Below are positions 45,015 to 55,844 of a stretch of DNA of 64,000 nt, in pieces. The notes under the pieces are model-generated. The model ran no database searches. It was given only the letters and a program-made list of their open reading frames with translations, and had not been told where the DNA came from. Origin of the DNA: Metellina segmentata (Eukaryota > Arthropoda > Arachnida > Araneae > Tetragnathidae); assembly GCA_947359465.1 (NCBI GenBank), contig OX375873.1, forward strand, positions 73,162,278 to 73,226,277, read 5' to 3'. Position 1 is the stretch's first letter. Each line of letters opens with the position of its first letter. A program made the translations under genes and the position numbers.

Positions 45015-47000
45015 TGTAACGGACGTATCATTGGAAGATAAAAGCATTTCTCACACTTACATAATTCAAATATGTGAATTAAAAGTATCACTAATAAATA
45101 TTTTTTAAACAGAAATAGAGTTAATATTAAATTTTGAGGGGTAACGGACATATCTCTTTAAGAAAAAAAATTGTGTCACTCTAAACACAAATGACAAATC
45201 GTCTGACGTTTACAAAGGAAAATAATGAAAATGTGTTTTGCATGAATGATAAAGATTCAAAGATAGTAAAAATACTTAGATTATTTAATTTGTGGACAAT
45301 CTTTAATATCGATATCAAATTGTAACGGGCTTATCATGTAGTGTAACGGACATATCATCTTCTGAAATAGATACACTGTTTTATGATTACCTATTGTACA
45401 AAATATGTTACAATAAATTGTTACCATAAAAAAAGAAAAATAATTATAACTAAACATTGCCGTGATAAATGAGGTTAAAAAATGATAATTTAATGAAATT
45501 TTCAAAATTTAGTGGTGCTACACAATGACAAAACATTTTTAAGTTAAAAAAATTGTACAAATTAAATAATCAATCAAATGTCAATCTAAATTGATTATCT
45601 AATTAAGATTCATCAATTATGACCACAATATCTTCTATATTCACAACAGAAATGTCATCATTTTCCGGTTAAAAAAATGTTTGCCCAAGTCCTTTTTTTT
45701 AAAACTTTACATTGATTGGGCTATGGAATGAAATCACCTATCCAGTGTTTATTCCCTTTTTATGTAGTCAGTTTTATAATGACTCACAAGCCGAAAGCTA
45801 TGCTGTCATTACTGGGTGCAGATTTACATTGGTCGGCTGCGCTTTTTGTTAACCTTTTCAGAAAAATATTTTTGATCTAAAGTGAAAATGAGTTACAGAT
45901 TTTCTACAAATTTCTGAAACGTATACAATATTTTTAGAATTTACTATTACACTGTGGATGGAGTGAGTCTTTTGAATGCCTTTAAATAGCTCGCTCAAGT
46001 TGTTAATGTTGTTTTCAATTGTTTCTTTACATACAAAGTTTATATTTGTTTTTTGACTGTTTTCCCTGAGCACAGTAACAAAAAATTCTGCATATAGAAT
46101 TGTTAATTTTCTTCATTCAATTTTTTGTCCATTTGAAATTTTACTTGGCCACCTACACCATCAGGTGTACCTTTGCCATGAGATGTGGCGAAGAAATTGA
46201 GTTGAACCTCAAAATATTTTTCTCCGTATGTAATATTGAGCAAATTAAACTTATGTTTGAAAGGTTGTGATTCACCATCTAAAAATATATTGACTTGCTT
46301 TAACTACGAAAGTTTAGTCTTAAAGTCTATAATTATTGCTTCATTGAAAGAGTGGACTGCATATTTTTCATGTTGCATGTAGTTAGATATAATGGCATAT
46401 GATTCAACATTCATGGTAAGCAGCAGTGTAAATAGTTGCCGCAGTAAAATTAAATAAACTCACCTTTTTTCAATAATTACAAGAAGCACTTGTGTTTGCA
46501 TTTCAATATCATTACAATAAATATTCCATTTGTGTTCGCCAGATTTAGAATTTCAATTTGTCGCCAAATAATAAAATTTACAACATAAAAGGACAGCATG
46601 CCAACACAAATATAAGCAAATGCATGTAGAGGTATGGCACAAATTGTCTTTTTCCTGATTAAAAAAATATTTCCACTTATTTTTTTTTGTACTTAATATT
46701 GTCCTTTTATGCATTAATAATTTTTGTTTTTAAATCAATATGGTAACTTTTATCTAACAAACTTGTAGAACCACAGTCCATGTTATACAAATGATGTGTT
46801 CGCTACACAGTAGTGATACGTCCGTTATATATCAATGATACGTCTGTTACACATAAAAAAAATATTTACATATTTTAAAAAAATGTATTATACACTATTA
46901 TGCCTGTTGTGATTGCTTTACTTCAATAATATTGAACGTCTACACTTTTAACTGATGTTGTCAGAAACCTTTTTCCAAAAATTTGTAACGGACGTATCAT
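45015..47000 (-). mobile_element. Candidate transposon with seven copies of a 17-bp motif
   Basis: The motif TGTAACGGACGTATCAT and close variants occur at 45015, 45140, 45321 and 45342 (plus orientation), at 46813 and 46835 (inverted) and at 46984 (plus). All seven lie outside the pseudogene at 45.6-46.4 kb and flank it on both sides. Arrays like this are typical of subterminal transposase-binding sites, but I could not find terminal inverted repeats or a target duplication. The boundaries given are simply the outermost motif copies. Confidence 0.5.
45603..46430 (-). pseudogene. Uncharacterised transposon protein, FFATSHGKG family
   Basis: From about 46413 the minus strand reads MNVESYAIISNYMQHEKYAV, HSFNEAIIIDFKTKLS, a stop, then VNIFLDGESQPFKHKFNLLN and VQLNFFATSHGKGTPDGVGG. 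The order D-G ... F-F-A-T-S-H-G-K-G-x-x-D-G-x-G-G is one I know from many unnamed proteins in arthropod and cnidarian genomes, usually repetitive. The Asp and His-Gly-Lys-Gly residues look catalytic, perhaps an RNase H-like nuclease, but that is inference. Next comes TNINFVCKETIENNINNLSE, and the end is ENDDISVVNIEDIVVIIDES followed by a stop. One stop and at least two frameshifts show it is dead. The N-terminal half is not recognisable. Confidence 0.6.
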
Positions 47001-47004
47001 AATG

Positions 47005-48245
47005 CAGGATATAGAAAGTTTCCTCCTTACCAAAAATTTAATTTAAATAATACTTTTATTTTTATCATTTTTTTATAGTGCGCAAAATCATATTATTACT
47101 GGAGATTTAAAAGATTCAGATATTATATATTCCTCAATTAGAAATATGGTAATAAATATGATTTGCCAAAAACAAGTGCTATAGTAAATATTTTTTATCC
47201 AACTTTAAATGACTTCTGCATTTATACAATAGCATAAAATTACTATTCGTTGATTGATTCTAATAGCCAGACAAATTACCTTTATTCTGATGTATAACAC
47301 TTATTATTTTACACATTTTAATTTTTTGGTCTTCTGGTTTTCTTAAGCGTGTAAATGACCCCTGGTATTCCATCAAAAAACTCAGACTGTCATTACTTTG
47401 GAGCTCTTCATCGTCATAACACACTTAATCTTGTCAGAGCCAGCTACATGGATAAAACTTCATTGAGAAAGCTGCTTCTAAATTCCTCCTTTCTCCTCAT
47501 TCTGGAAAGATATCTCTTCTTTCTCTTCATTCCGAATTTGTTACTGGTAATCAGGCCTTTGTTCCAGTGGGGATTCTTCCTCCATAATGCGGGAGGGAAA
47601 GGAGTAAGAACCTCCTTTATATTTGCTGTGAGGCTCCTGTTACTGTCAACAAAACGTTCCGAGTGTGTGAGAATTTTATGTCTCAGGAATAAAGGAAGTT
47701 TATTTAGAAAAGATTTTTGCTTCGAATTTTAAAGTTTTTTTTATTTTCGATGAACACGGGTAAATGTTATGTTTCATTCTTTTGTTCGTGTTCTGGCTTT
47801 CTCATTTGGGAATTTCGGGAAGATTTCAGTACAAAAAGAGCTTAGGCGGTTTTGAGATAGTTTGTTGTGCCTCGTAGCTTTAAATAGAAAACAGTAAATG
47901 CTTATAAAAATTGGGAAGCAATAGTTCTTTTTTCGACATCACTTGAATTCTTTAGTTTGTAGAATTATAAAACAAGATTCTAAGCAGAAACTGAAAAATT
48001 AGTACTTCATAATTTTTCCATTAATATTGAAACTTGAGCATCTTATTACAAGATCAAATAAATTGATGATGAGGTAAATATTTTCAAATACCTACTCTAA
48101 CTTTAAATATTAAACCATCAACAATAAAAATCGTAAAGAATGTAATACAGAGAACTCAAAATTTTAGATAGATTTCTCACCAATTCTGGTTACCCATCTT
48201 CCTTATTTTATAGTTTTCGGTGTGGCAACCCGATGGAATTGTCTA
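47005..48245. other. No supported gene; one unrecognised 125-codon frame
   Basis: The plus-strand frame 47355-47732 is rich in Leu, Phe and Arg and contains a hydrophobic stretch (SSFLLILERYLFFLFIPNLL). I do not recognise it and see no start context, splice site or relative. It may be chance. Confidence 0.2.
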
Positions 48246-48252
48246 CAAAAGC

Positions 48253-49414
48253 GGCAGAGCGGACCGCTGCGAGACGTGCAGGAAGAGAGTCAATTAGGTT
48301 TCTCAAGGTGTTCACTGGAATGTTGAGTCATGCCGACTCTAGTGCCGTGGCCAGCTGCGCTAGATTACGCGGTTGAGGATACATGGCGCGAACAACCCGA
48401 TCGAGGTGGTCCCACAGATTATCGATTGAGTTTAAATCCGGTGAGTTTGCTGGCCAGGGAAGTACGGTAAACTCATCCTGGTGCTCTTCGAACCACGCAC
48501 ATGCACTGCAAGCTGTATGACACCTCGCATTGTCCTGCTGGTAGATGCCATGATTCTGAGGAAAAATAATTCGTATGTAGGGGTGGACATGGTCCGCATG
48601 GACAGATGCGTACTTGTGCTGACCCATCGTGCCTACCACAATGATAAGTGTACCCAGTGAATGCTAGGAAAACAGTACCCAAACCATAATGCTCCCTCCT
48701 CCAGCCTGAATCCTTTCGGCAACTGTTGCAAGGTGTTTGCTTTCAGATGTTTCACGCCGTATACACCAACGTCCATCTGTCCGATGGACCATAAAACGTG
48801 ATTCATCTGAAAAAGCCACCTGTCGCCACTCTGTGAACGTCCAGTTGCGGTGCTGTCGTGATATTCCAGGCTTCGTCGCCGATGAACAGCAGTCAGCATA
48901 GGTGCATTAACCAGGCGTCTGATGCGGAGCCCATGCGCAGCAACGTCCGCTGAACCGTTGTTGATAATACACTCTTGGTAGCCCTAGGTTCATCTGGGCG
49001 GTCAGTTGCTCAACAGTTGCACGTCTATTCGCCCGAACGCATCTCCGTAGCCTTCGTTCGTCTCTGTCATCTATAGCCCGTGGTGCACCACATGTGCCAC
49101 GCCGCTGATTTTGGAAAGTTCCATTTTGCCATGCACGGTATACTTTTACCACGGCGGCACGCGAACAGTTCACAAAATTAGCCGTTTCCGAAATATTTCC
49201 ATCCTTGGCCCGAAAGCCAATAATCATGCCCTTTTGGACGTCGGATAAATCGCTACGCTTCTGCATTACGCCAACGATTGAAATGCTTTCCGATGCCCTA
49301 GGACATCCTTTATATACACTCCACTGCAATGTGCTGCCACCTGCCTTTTGGGATTGGTTATTTCACGTTGATGTCGAAAGTAGGTGGTGGTCACATTAAT
49401 ATGACTGCACTGTG
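48253..49414 (-). mobile_element. Tc1-like element (family 1, copy 2), left end lost
   Basis: The right end reads inward CACAGTGCAGTCATATTAAT, next to TA at 49415-49416, and matches copy 1 at 7879-8773. At the left, homology to copy 1 starts at GGCAGAGCGGACCGCTG (48253), so about 55 bp including the left inverted repeat are missing. The catalytic core deleted from copy 1 is present here. It cannot move by itself. Confidence 0.9.
48255..49266 (-). pseudogene. Tc1-type transposase, full-length but broken
   Basis: The start matching copy 1 is the methionine at 49266 (MQKRSDLSDVQKGMIIGFRA). The helix-turn-helix part is open to QMNLG, where one base has been lost relative to copy 1. After mixed frames, the middle gives the block near TGRSQSGDRWLFQMNHVLW in place of the first Asp motif. 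The core frame 48639-48328 has VGTMGQHKYASVHADHVHPY, YQQDNARCHTACSACAWFEE (second Asp) and LPWPANSPDLNSIDNLWDHL. In relatives this last motif is N-P-I-E-N-L-W, so the catalytic Glu is replaced by Asp here. The C-terminus follows in another frame. Confidence 0.88.
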
Positions 49415-49419
49415 TATAA

Positions 49420-50730
49420 ATAAGGAAAACATTCATCGAAAATTTTAAAGCTCTAAAATTTTACGCAACCTATCCGTTGGATATTCTCAGATCGTTTGAG
49501 CATCAATTTGATCAGTCAGAGGTATTTTCTTCTATTTTTACATTACAAGTAGATTTATCTGAGCTTACTCGGGTTGAATTAATTCTTAATTGAAAAAGTG
49601 ACCGATTAATTACTTTTTCCTTTCATAAAAAAAATTCCAAAATAAATTAAGAGTCAGAATTAAACTATTTTTTCAATTTATACAACTTACTTTGGACGGA
49701 AATCAAGTGAAATGCCTATTTATCAAAATAATACATTTCGAATGCATAGCATCTCTGTTGTCTGTTGTATGACCGAACTGCGAAAGATGGCACTGATGTC
49801 ACCACTACACAAGTTGATTTTGAGCTTCCTTTCAGGGAGGTTTAGTAATGAACGTTCTTAAGTTAGATGAGTTCATAAAGATGACGAATCTCTACTGTGA
49901 ATAATCTGTCCCTCATTGTTTTCCTAGAAAAAATTTTGTAACTGCGACACTCTTGCACCAGACTTAAGGTAACTTATACATCCTTAAGAGAAGTATGTGA
50001 GATTAATTTAATAAGATAAGGTATGGTAAAAAATGTAATTTATTACCTCTATTCTATAAATGATAGATCGATTTCATAGACTGTTTAAAAAAATCATCAT
50101 TTTTAAGAAACTCCTTACAAGTATAACAAGTTTCTTAAATATAGTTTCAACTCGCTAATTTGGCAACCTGATCTTTCAGTCACAACAACAAAGAGTTTTT
50201 CATACTTAATCGTCTATAGTTCATTTTTTTTTCTAAAATTTATATTCTTTTAATATTGGCAAAGTTCCATTTAGAATTATATTTTGTCTTTCTTAGAGTT
50301 GTGGCATGCTTTGAAAAGAAATTAGAATTTGTAAAAAATGAAATATTTATTAAATCTACAACTACAGATGAATAGAAAACTTATAACCAACAAAAATTAT
50401 TCGATTGGAAGAAAACTTTCGAAATATTAAAAATTCTTTGTCATTGTGGCAGAAGGACAATGTTGACCACTTCACGAGTTGAAACTATGAGCAACTTATA
50501 TATTTTAAAAGTATGCTAAGAATAATGATTTTCTAAAATACAAACTCTGTCAAAAACAATTACCGTTTTTTGAGAAATGTCAATCAGTTGGCTTTGTCTT
50601 TACTGAAGACGTTCAATTTCAAAACAAGTGCTATCATTATTGCAAGAACTACTGAATTGAATTTACGAGAAAAAATGGATTAGCTTATAAATAAATTTGT
50701 CATAATTGTCTTATCAAATTAATTTGGCAC
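49420..50730. other. AT-rich sequence, nothing recognised
   Basis: No frame, boundary or RNA gene was seen. Confidence 0.55.
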
Positions 50731-50732
50731 TG

Positions 50733-51170
50733 TTACAGCTGCAGTCTACGTTTATAGCGGTGGCAATAGCTTTGGCGCCCTTTTTTTGCGCACTTCAAGT
50801 AGCGAATTATAGCAGGTTAAAGCAACCCATCTGCATTACATTTATTGTAATTTTTATAACAACCTCGGCAAGCGGAAAGTTTAAAATTTTATTTTGAATA
50901 CTCTAGAAAGTTCTTTTAAAATCCGTTAAACCATCGTTTAATTAATATATTTTTTTAAACAATCACAAATGTGTTTCTAAAGATTATTACTGTCGTTTGA
51001 AAGAAAATGTGATGTGAAAAGAAAAATGTTAAAAGAAAAATGTGGAAAGAAAAATGTGAAAAAAAAATATTTTTGAGGCAATTTTTTTTTTTTGCGATTT
51101 TAGAAGTGCGCCGAAAAAGAGCGCCATAGCCGTTTCCACCGCTATAAACGTAAGTAGACTGCAACTGTAA
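50733..51170. mobile_element. MITE with about 75-bp inverted repeats, 438 bp
   Basis: Left arm TTACAGCTGCAGTCTACGTT, then TATAGCGGTGG ... GCGCAC; right arm in reverse complement TTACAGTTGCAGTCTACTTA, then CGTTTATAGCGGTGG. Arms extend about 75 bp with around 85 percent identity. The middle is AT-rich and includes an AAAATGTG-type simple repeat at 51005-51065. Its right end is four bases from the next element, so no clean target duplication can be read. Confidence 0.8.
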
Positions 51171-51174
51171 AGTA

Positions 51175-53541
51175 GGGTGGAGCGAAAACACGAATTTCGG
51201 AAATTGAAAACGCCTATGGTGGGAATAGTTGGGGACTACCATGCTTATTAATAATACAAAATATAAGCTAAATCAATTAATATCTTCAGGTGTCAAGATC
51301 ACTTTGAAATTTCGAAATTTTGCCAATTTTTTGACAAAAATAATAATAACGCATTTAAAAAAATTTAATACATCTTATTTAAAGCCATGGGTGGATGAAA
51401 TTAACTTCCCTGCGTGTAAAAAAAACGTTTTACACCTAATATTATCCTGGAAAATAAAAAAATTCACCTTTTTTTAGAGCGCCATCTCGCGCGTCTCCAC
51501 TCCTCTTAATATACTCATCATTGCGACCACGCGTTTACACGCTCGCTTCCCCTTGCAGCTCTTAGCTGTTTTTTTTAAATTAAATCAGTTATAAAAACTA
51601 CCCAGAAACTCAGCACGAGGAGGTGGCTGCATATCGAGTTCCACCCCCCCCCCCTCACACACACACATCTAAAAATTTCAATTTAAGTTACTAGCTTACC
51701 CTAAAAAATTAAGTTGAAGTTACTGGCAAGTGGTTAAGCTTAAAATTGGTTGATATGGGCTTTTGGTTTCAAATCTGGGTAAAGCAAGTCTAGAAGCAAT
51801 TCTTGACCAAATAAATCCATCTCGTGCCTTTGTACCACATACTGTACTATATGCTTCAGTTACTAATTTAACGCTATGTTCTACTGCTTGTGAATGGCAT
51901 GGAAAGTTGGTTACTATTGGTTGGAACGTCTAGAATCATAGACTTGAGTTGATCATCAGAAAGAGATACTGTAAGTGGTGGATCTGTAATGGAATATGAT
52001 TGTCATTCAATTAGATTTATGTAATCGTCTGCTTCGAAGTTTAACTTGGGACTTTTAAACTCTCGAATATTCTTTTCAACTTTATTTTTTTTCTTAATTT
52101 TAAATTCTTCTAAGGCTCAATTCTCTGACGTGTTTTCGATCATCTGCTAACATTGCCAAAATAATATTTTCTGGATGGGCATAATAAGCATTTCTTTGGA
52201 AAGTTATATCTGCTACAATTTTTAAATCCTCAGGCAAAAATCTCAGTTTATTTAAAATATGGTAAAAATGAAGACTTCCGTACCAACATGATGACTGACT
52301 TTTAATTTTAAACCACACATATGAGTGTACCTTCACAACATACTCTGATAATATGAAGTTATGGGTTGGATCTTCTGTTGAAACATATAACCTTAAAATT
52401 CTATTTGTCGTCGCCAACCATCTGGAATGATTCAATTTAACTGGATCTTTTTGTGACAAGCTTAATGGAATATATTTATTTGATATAACTGTGCACAGTT
52501 CGTAAAGGTATCGTTGATCAGTGCTAAGATCCTCTATGACGATATCTGGCAATGTTACTTTTATCTTTTCAAAGTTTGTTAAAGGCAATTTTTCACAAGA
52601 TTCTAACATTTTTTCCAATTTCTCCGCTGCATGCTTTTGGTCCAGTGGTTTTCCCTTCTGAATGTTGCAACAAATGTTAGCTGGGTAGCTCATTTGTATG
52701 TAATAAACCAATTCACAGGACGTCCTAAAAAGAACTCGATATGTCGAATGACTCCATTTTTCAAACCTGTATTTACCACTGTACCATCACAACCAACCAC
52801 TTGCATCAGAAAAATCGATATTTTTCTCCAAAAAAGTTAAAAAACGTGTTTTAATATTTGAGATGAGCAGTTGTAGGAGTAACATGCAAAACTGAACTTA
52901 CAGATTAAAATTCTATATAAAAAAATATCTAAAATAAGTAAAAAAACAGCAAAATACGCACCAAGAAACGAAAGCGAATCAATTTGAACAAATTATCAAG
53001 GATTTTTCCTCGATAGACTAGATCGGTAGGGCATTTGCAGAAGCATACACCAACTAGATATTTACAAAAAAAGTGGACGGGTATTTAAAGAAACCCAGAC
53101 ACCTCAACTCCATGTGGTGAAATAAGAGTTATTTATCCCTTATAAACAAGCGAAGAAAGAGAAGCTTCCGTGCACCCTAGTAGCGAGGAACGCAATGATA
53201 AGTCTATTGAGAGGAGTGGAGACATGCGTGATATAGCGCTCTAAAAAAGGGGGAAATTTTTAAATTTCCGGGATAATGTTAGGTGTAACACTTTTTTTCA
53301 AGCAGAGAAGTTCATTTCACCCACCTATGGCTTTAAATAAGATGCATTAAATTTTTTTAAATGCGTTATTCTTGTTTTTGGGAAGAAATAGGCAAAATTT
53401 TGAAATTTCGAAGTGATTTTGGCACCTGAAGAAATTAATTGATTTAGCTCATATTTTGTATTATTAATAAGCATGGTAGTCCCCAACTATTCCCACCATA
53501 GGCGTTTTCAATTTCCGAAATTCGTGTTTTTCGCTCCACCC
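51175..53541 (-). mobile_element. 2.4-kb DNA element with about 350-bp inverted repeats
   Basis: The left arm 51175-51535 starts GGGTGGAGCGAAAACACGAA; the right arm 53191-53541 is its reverse complement. The outer 100 bp are almost identical, and overall identity by eye is near 88 percent. TA stands directly outside each end (51173-51174 and 53542-53543), either a TA target duplication or part of longer TAGGGTGG ends. The interior carries a decayed minus-strand gene of an uncharacterised family. I cannot place it in a named superfamily: the arms are much longer than in ordinary Tc1 elements and the protein does not look like a Tc1 enzyme. Confidence 0.85.
51785..52850 (-). pseudogene. Uncharacterised transposon-borne protein (NTG / RELSLRRI family)
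   Basis: Right to left: MQVVGCDGTVVNTGLKNGVI and RHIEFFLGRPVNWFI (about 52815-52715) come first; after a stop and a frameshift the 203-codon frame 52711-52100 joins, from SCEKLPLTNFEKIKVTLPD to DDRKHVRELSLRRI. Inside are HSRWLATTNRILRLYVSTED, then VHSYVWFKIKSQSSCWYG and ITFQRNAYYAHPENIILAML. After a stop come PKLNFEADDYINLIE, SITDPPLTVSLSDDQL, and a tail with CHSQAVE and VCGTKARDGFIWSRIASR. I recognise this order from repetitive, unnamed proteins in aphid, spider and hydra-like genomes; D-G-T at the start and the C-H ... pair at the end may be functional residues, which is inference. The start of the 203-codon frame is out of frame with the conserved peptide. Confidence 0.6.
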
Positions 53542-53544
53542 TAA

Positions 53545-54640
53545 TGGTCATGTTTCGTGATTTTGTCACAACAAACCTACGACGCATGTGAAATACATTA
53601 TATGGATTAAATATTTCGGAATTTATTTCGTATTTTCTGAGCAGTTAGTTTTTAAATTTGTAAGTCCATTTTTTCATACATAGAGATAGTTACGGCTTTG
53701 CGTTTGAATTAATTTTAAAATACTAGCAACCGTTAATCAATTCGGATGATGTTTTTAACACTATAAACCTGTTAAATTCTATCATACAACAATAATTATT
53801 AAAATTGATAAATAAAATAAACAATTCTTTAGCTCTAGATGGACTTATACCACTTTCAATAATAACATATTATAAGAAATAAAAACAAGGAGAAATTTAT
53901 TAAAGTCCATATTTTTATAGACATTAGCTTTACTAAAATAGATTTTTTAATGTAAAAAATAATTATAAAAAAAAAAACGCCCACATATATGTAAATACAC
54001 GAATAGTCAAGTTTATTAAGAATTAATTCCAGTTATATTAGAATAGTAGAAATAATTAAACAAGTGCAAAATGTAACAATTTTGTAAAGGTAACTGAAAA
54101 AAAATTAAATTTTAAACTTCTTTCCCCTTTACAGTTAGCATAGTGAAGACAAAAAAAAAGTAATAATTAATAGCAAAATATTTTTTAAATTTTTGATCAA
54201 TTATAACCTTTTTGACTAAACATAGTCAAACTTCTTAGGGATTTTGTAAGGACTAAAACGTATTCAAAAGTATTTAAATAAAACTGACAACAGCAAACGC
54301 TAAAAATTGAATTATTGGTACGTGTTGAACTAATCAAACGCCACAAATATTGATGTTACAAAAGTAGATAGTCCTTTGTTACCTCTTAAAAGACAACGAA
54401 ATAGATCAAGTGTAATCCTACTTGTGCTTAAATTAGCTTTGAATATTGCTAGAAAACGCTTCAATTCCATGCGATTCTTGGAAAGAAGGAATCCTTTAGA
54501 AACAGCCACAATAAACAACGATTAAAACCGTTTGTATTTATTCTACTTAATTTAAAATGAACAATTAGAACAACAATGGTATAAATCTTGTTGGATATGA
54601 AATCCTAACACTGCTGCTTTCGATTCTTTCTTTCCAGGCT
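53545..54640. other. AT-rich sequence, nothing recognised
   Basis: Only a 62-codon chance frame at 54330-54518. No boundaries or RNA genes. Confidence 0.55.
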
Positions 54641-55200
54641 ATACAAAATAAAATTAATTAAATGATCAGTGGATTTCGAGAAATACTCTCCTCAAATCAC
54701 GGAAAATTCCAAAATTCCACTTCACTAACTCCCATGCAGTCAATTTGCAATCAAAGCTCGAGTAGTAATTGCTCCCTAAATAGAGATTTAAGTCAACGGA
54801 TGGCATGCTTCTGTAGCTGGAAAAGGGAAATCCCTTTTTGAGAAGACGAGGTTGCAGGGTTGTCCCTCCCTTCCTCCATCACCGTTTGGCAAATGACGAA
54901 ATCCAATCCCGCGAGGATCCCTCGCCAATTGGCGGGACCATGCTGTGGATTTGAGGGATAAGTGATAGACCTTCTATAGGCAATTATTAGCTGGGCTTAT
55001 AGATTAACTTCTCCAATTCCATTGGCGTACAGCGACGAATTGAGAAATGGGATGATGGGGATTTCCTTTACCCTAACGTGCAAGTCACGAGAGATATCCA
55101 ATGATCGAATTTCTCGGTGGACATTAGTTTTGCTTCAGTCTAACATCTGATCACGCTATTTAGGAAGACCCTATTTTGTCTGAAGCGACCATGGTGATTA
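54641..55200. other. Less AT-rich stretch with clustered CpGs
   Basis: Between about 54760 and 55140 GC content and CpG number rise, with words such as CCCGCGAGGATCCCTCGCCA. No long frame is present. TTTCTTTCCAGGC at about 54627-54640 resembles a splice acceptor on the plus strand, but the sequence after it has early stops in all frames. It may be a conserved non-coding element. Confidence 0.25.
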
Positions 55201-55539
55201 GTATCAAAGCAGTGGCATTGGTATGCTTATAATTTCCAATCTCTATAGCAAAGAAAATGTCAGATTGATTTTAAGTAGTGAAGGCCGTTGTATTGTTCTA
55301 TCTAAAGTCATTACTCTCCAGATAGGTTTGGATGGTTTACTTTATATATTGAAGTATAAACATGATTATACTTGAATTGTGAGATTGCTGTTCCAGCTTT
55401 ACACTAATTATATTTAAGCTGCTTGCCAAAAGATGCCCTTACAGTGATAAATGTGATACGCTTTATCTACGCTTTACTCTCAATAAAACCTAAACATATA
55501 AAAGATAAAACAGTACCTACTTATGAGGAAGGTATTTAG

Positions 55540-55840
55540 TTGAATTTATATTGCACTGGAGCAACACAACGGGCTAATGGTGACGGTCTGGAATCCATCC
55601 CGAATGGAATGATTCGAGGAAAGAACGTAATTTTGCATTCTGGTCAGAAGACGAGGTGAACACCTAAGCTTGCATCCTACCACTCCAAATTTCCACACCA
55701 GGCCAACATGAAGACTTGTGAGAGGTCAATACCGACCTTAACGTTCACTAACTCTCTCCCCCCCCCGTACAAGACGGTCTTTGGTTAGGTCAAGTCTTGA
55801 ACTCGTAACTCTCTAATCCGTGGCTACCTCCCTATGAAAT
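55540..55840 (-). mobile_element. SINE family 1, copy e
   Basis: On the minus strand it runs from the decayed tRNA-like head (GGTAGCCACGGATTAGAGAG, near 55820) through GTTGGCCTGGTGTGGAAATT to CCATTAGCCCGTTGTGTTGC and a CTCCAGTGCAATATAAATT end near 55545. Landmarks and order match the plus-strand copies at 9.3 and 35.3 kb. A C-run near 55759 is a local expansion. Confidence 0.78.
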
Positions 55841-55844
55841 CTAG

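Noticed and set aside
44856..45047. A 63-codon minus-strand frame beginning just before a 17-bp motif copy as a small gene
   Set aside because: Its only notable peptide, NDTSVT, is produced by the motif itself; the frame is too short to support.
47355..47732. A 125-codon frame with a hydrophobic stretch as a membrane protein gene
   Set aside because: The hydrophobicity follows from T-rich codons; no start context, homology or neighbouring exons support it.
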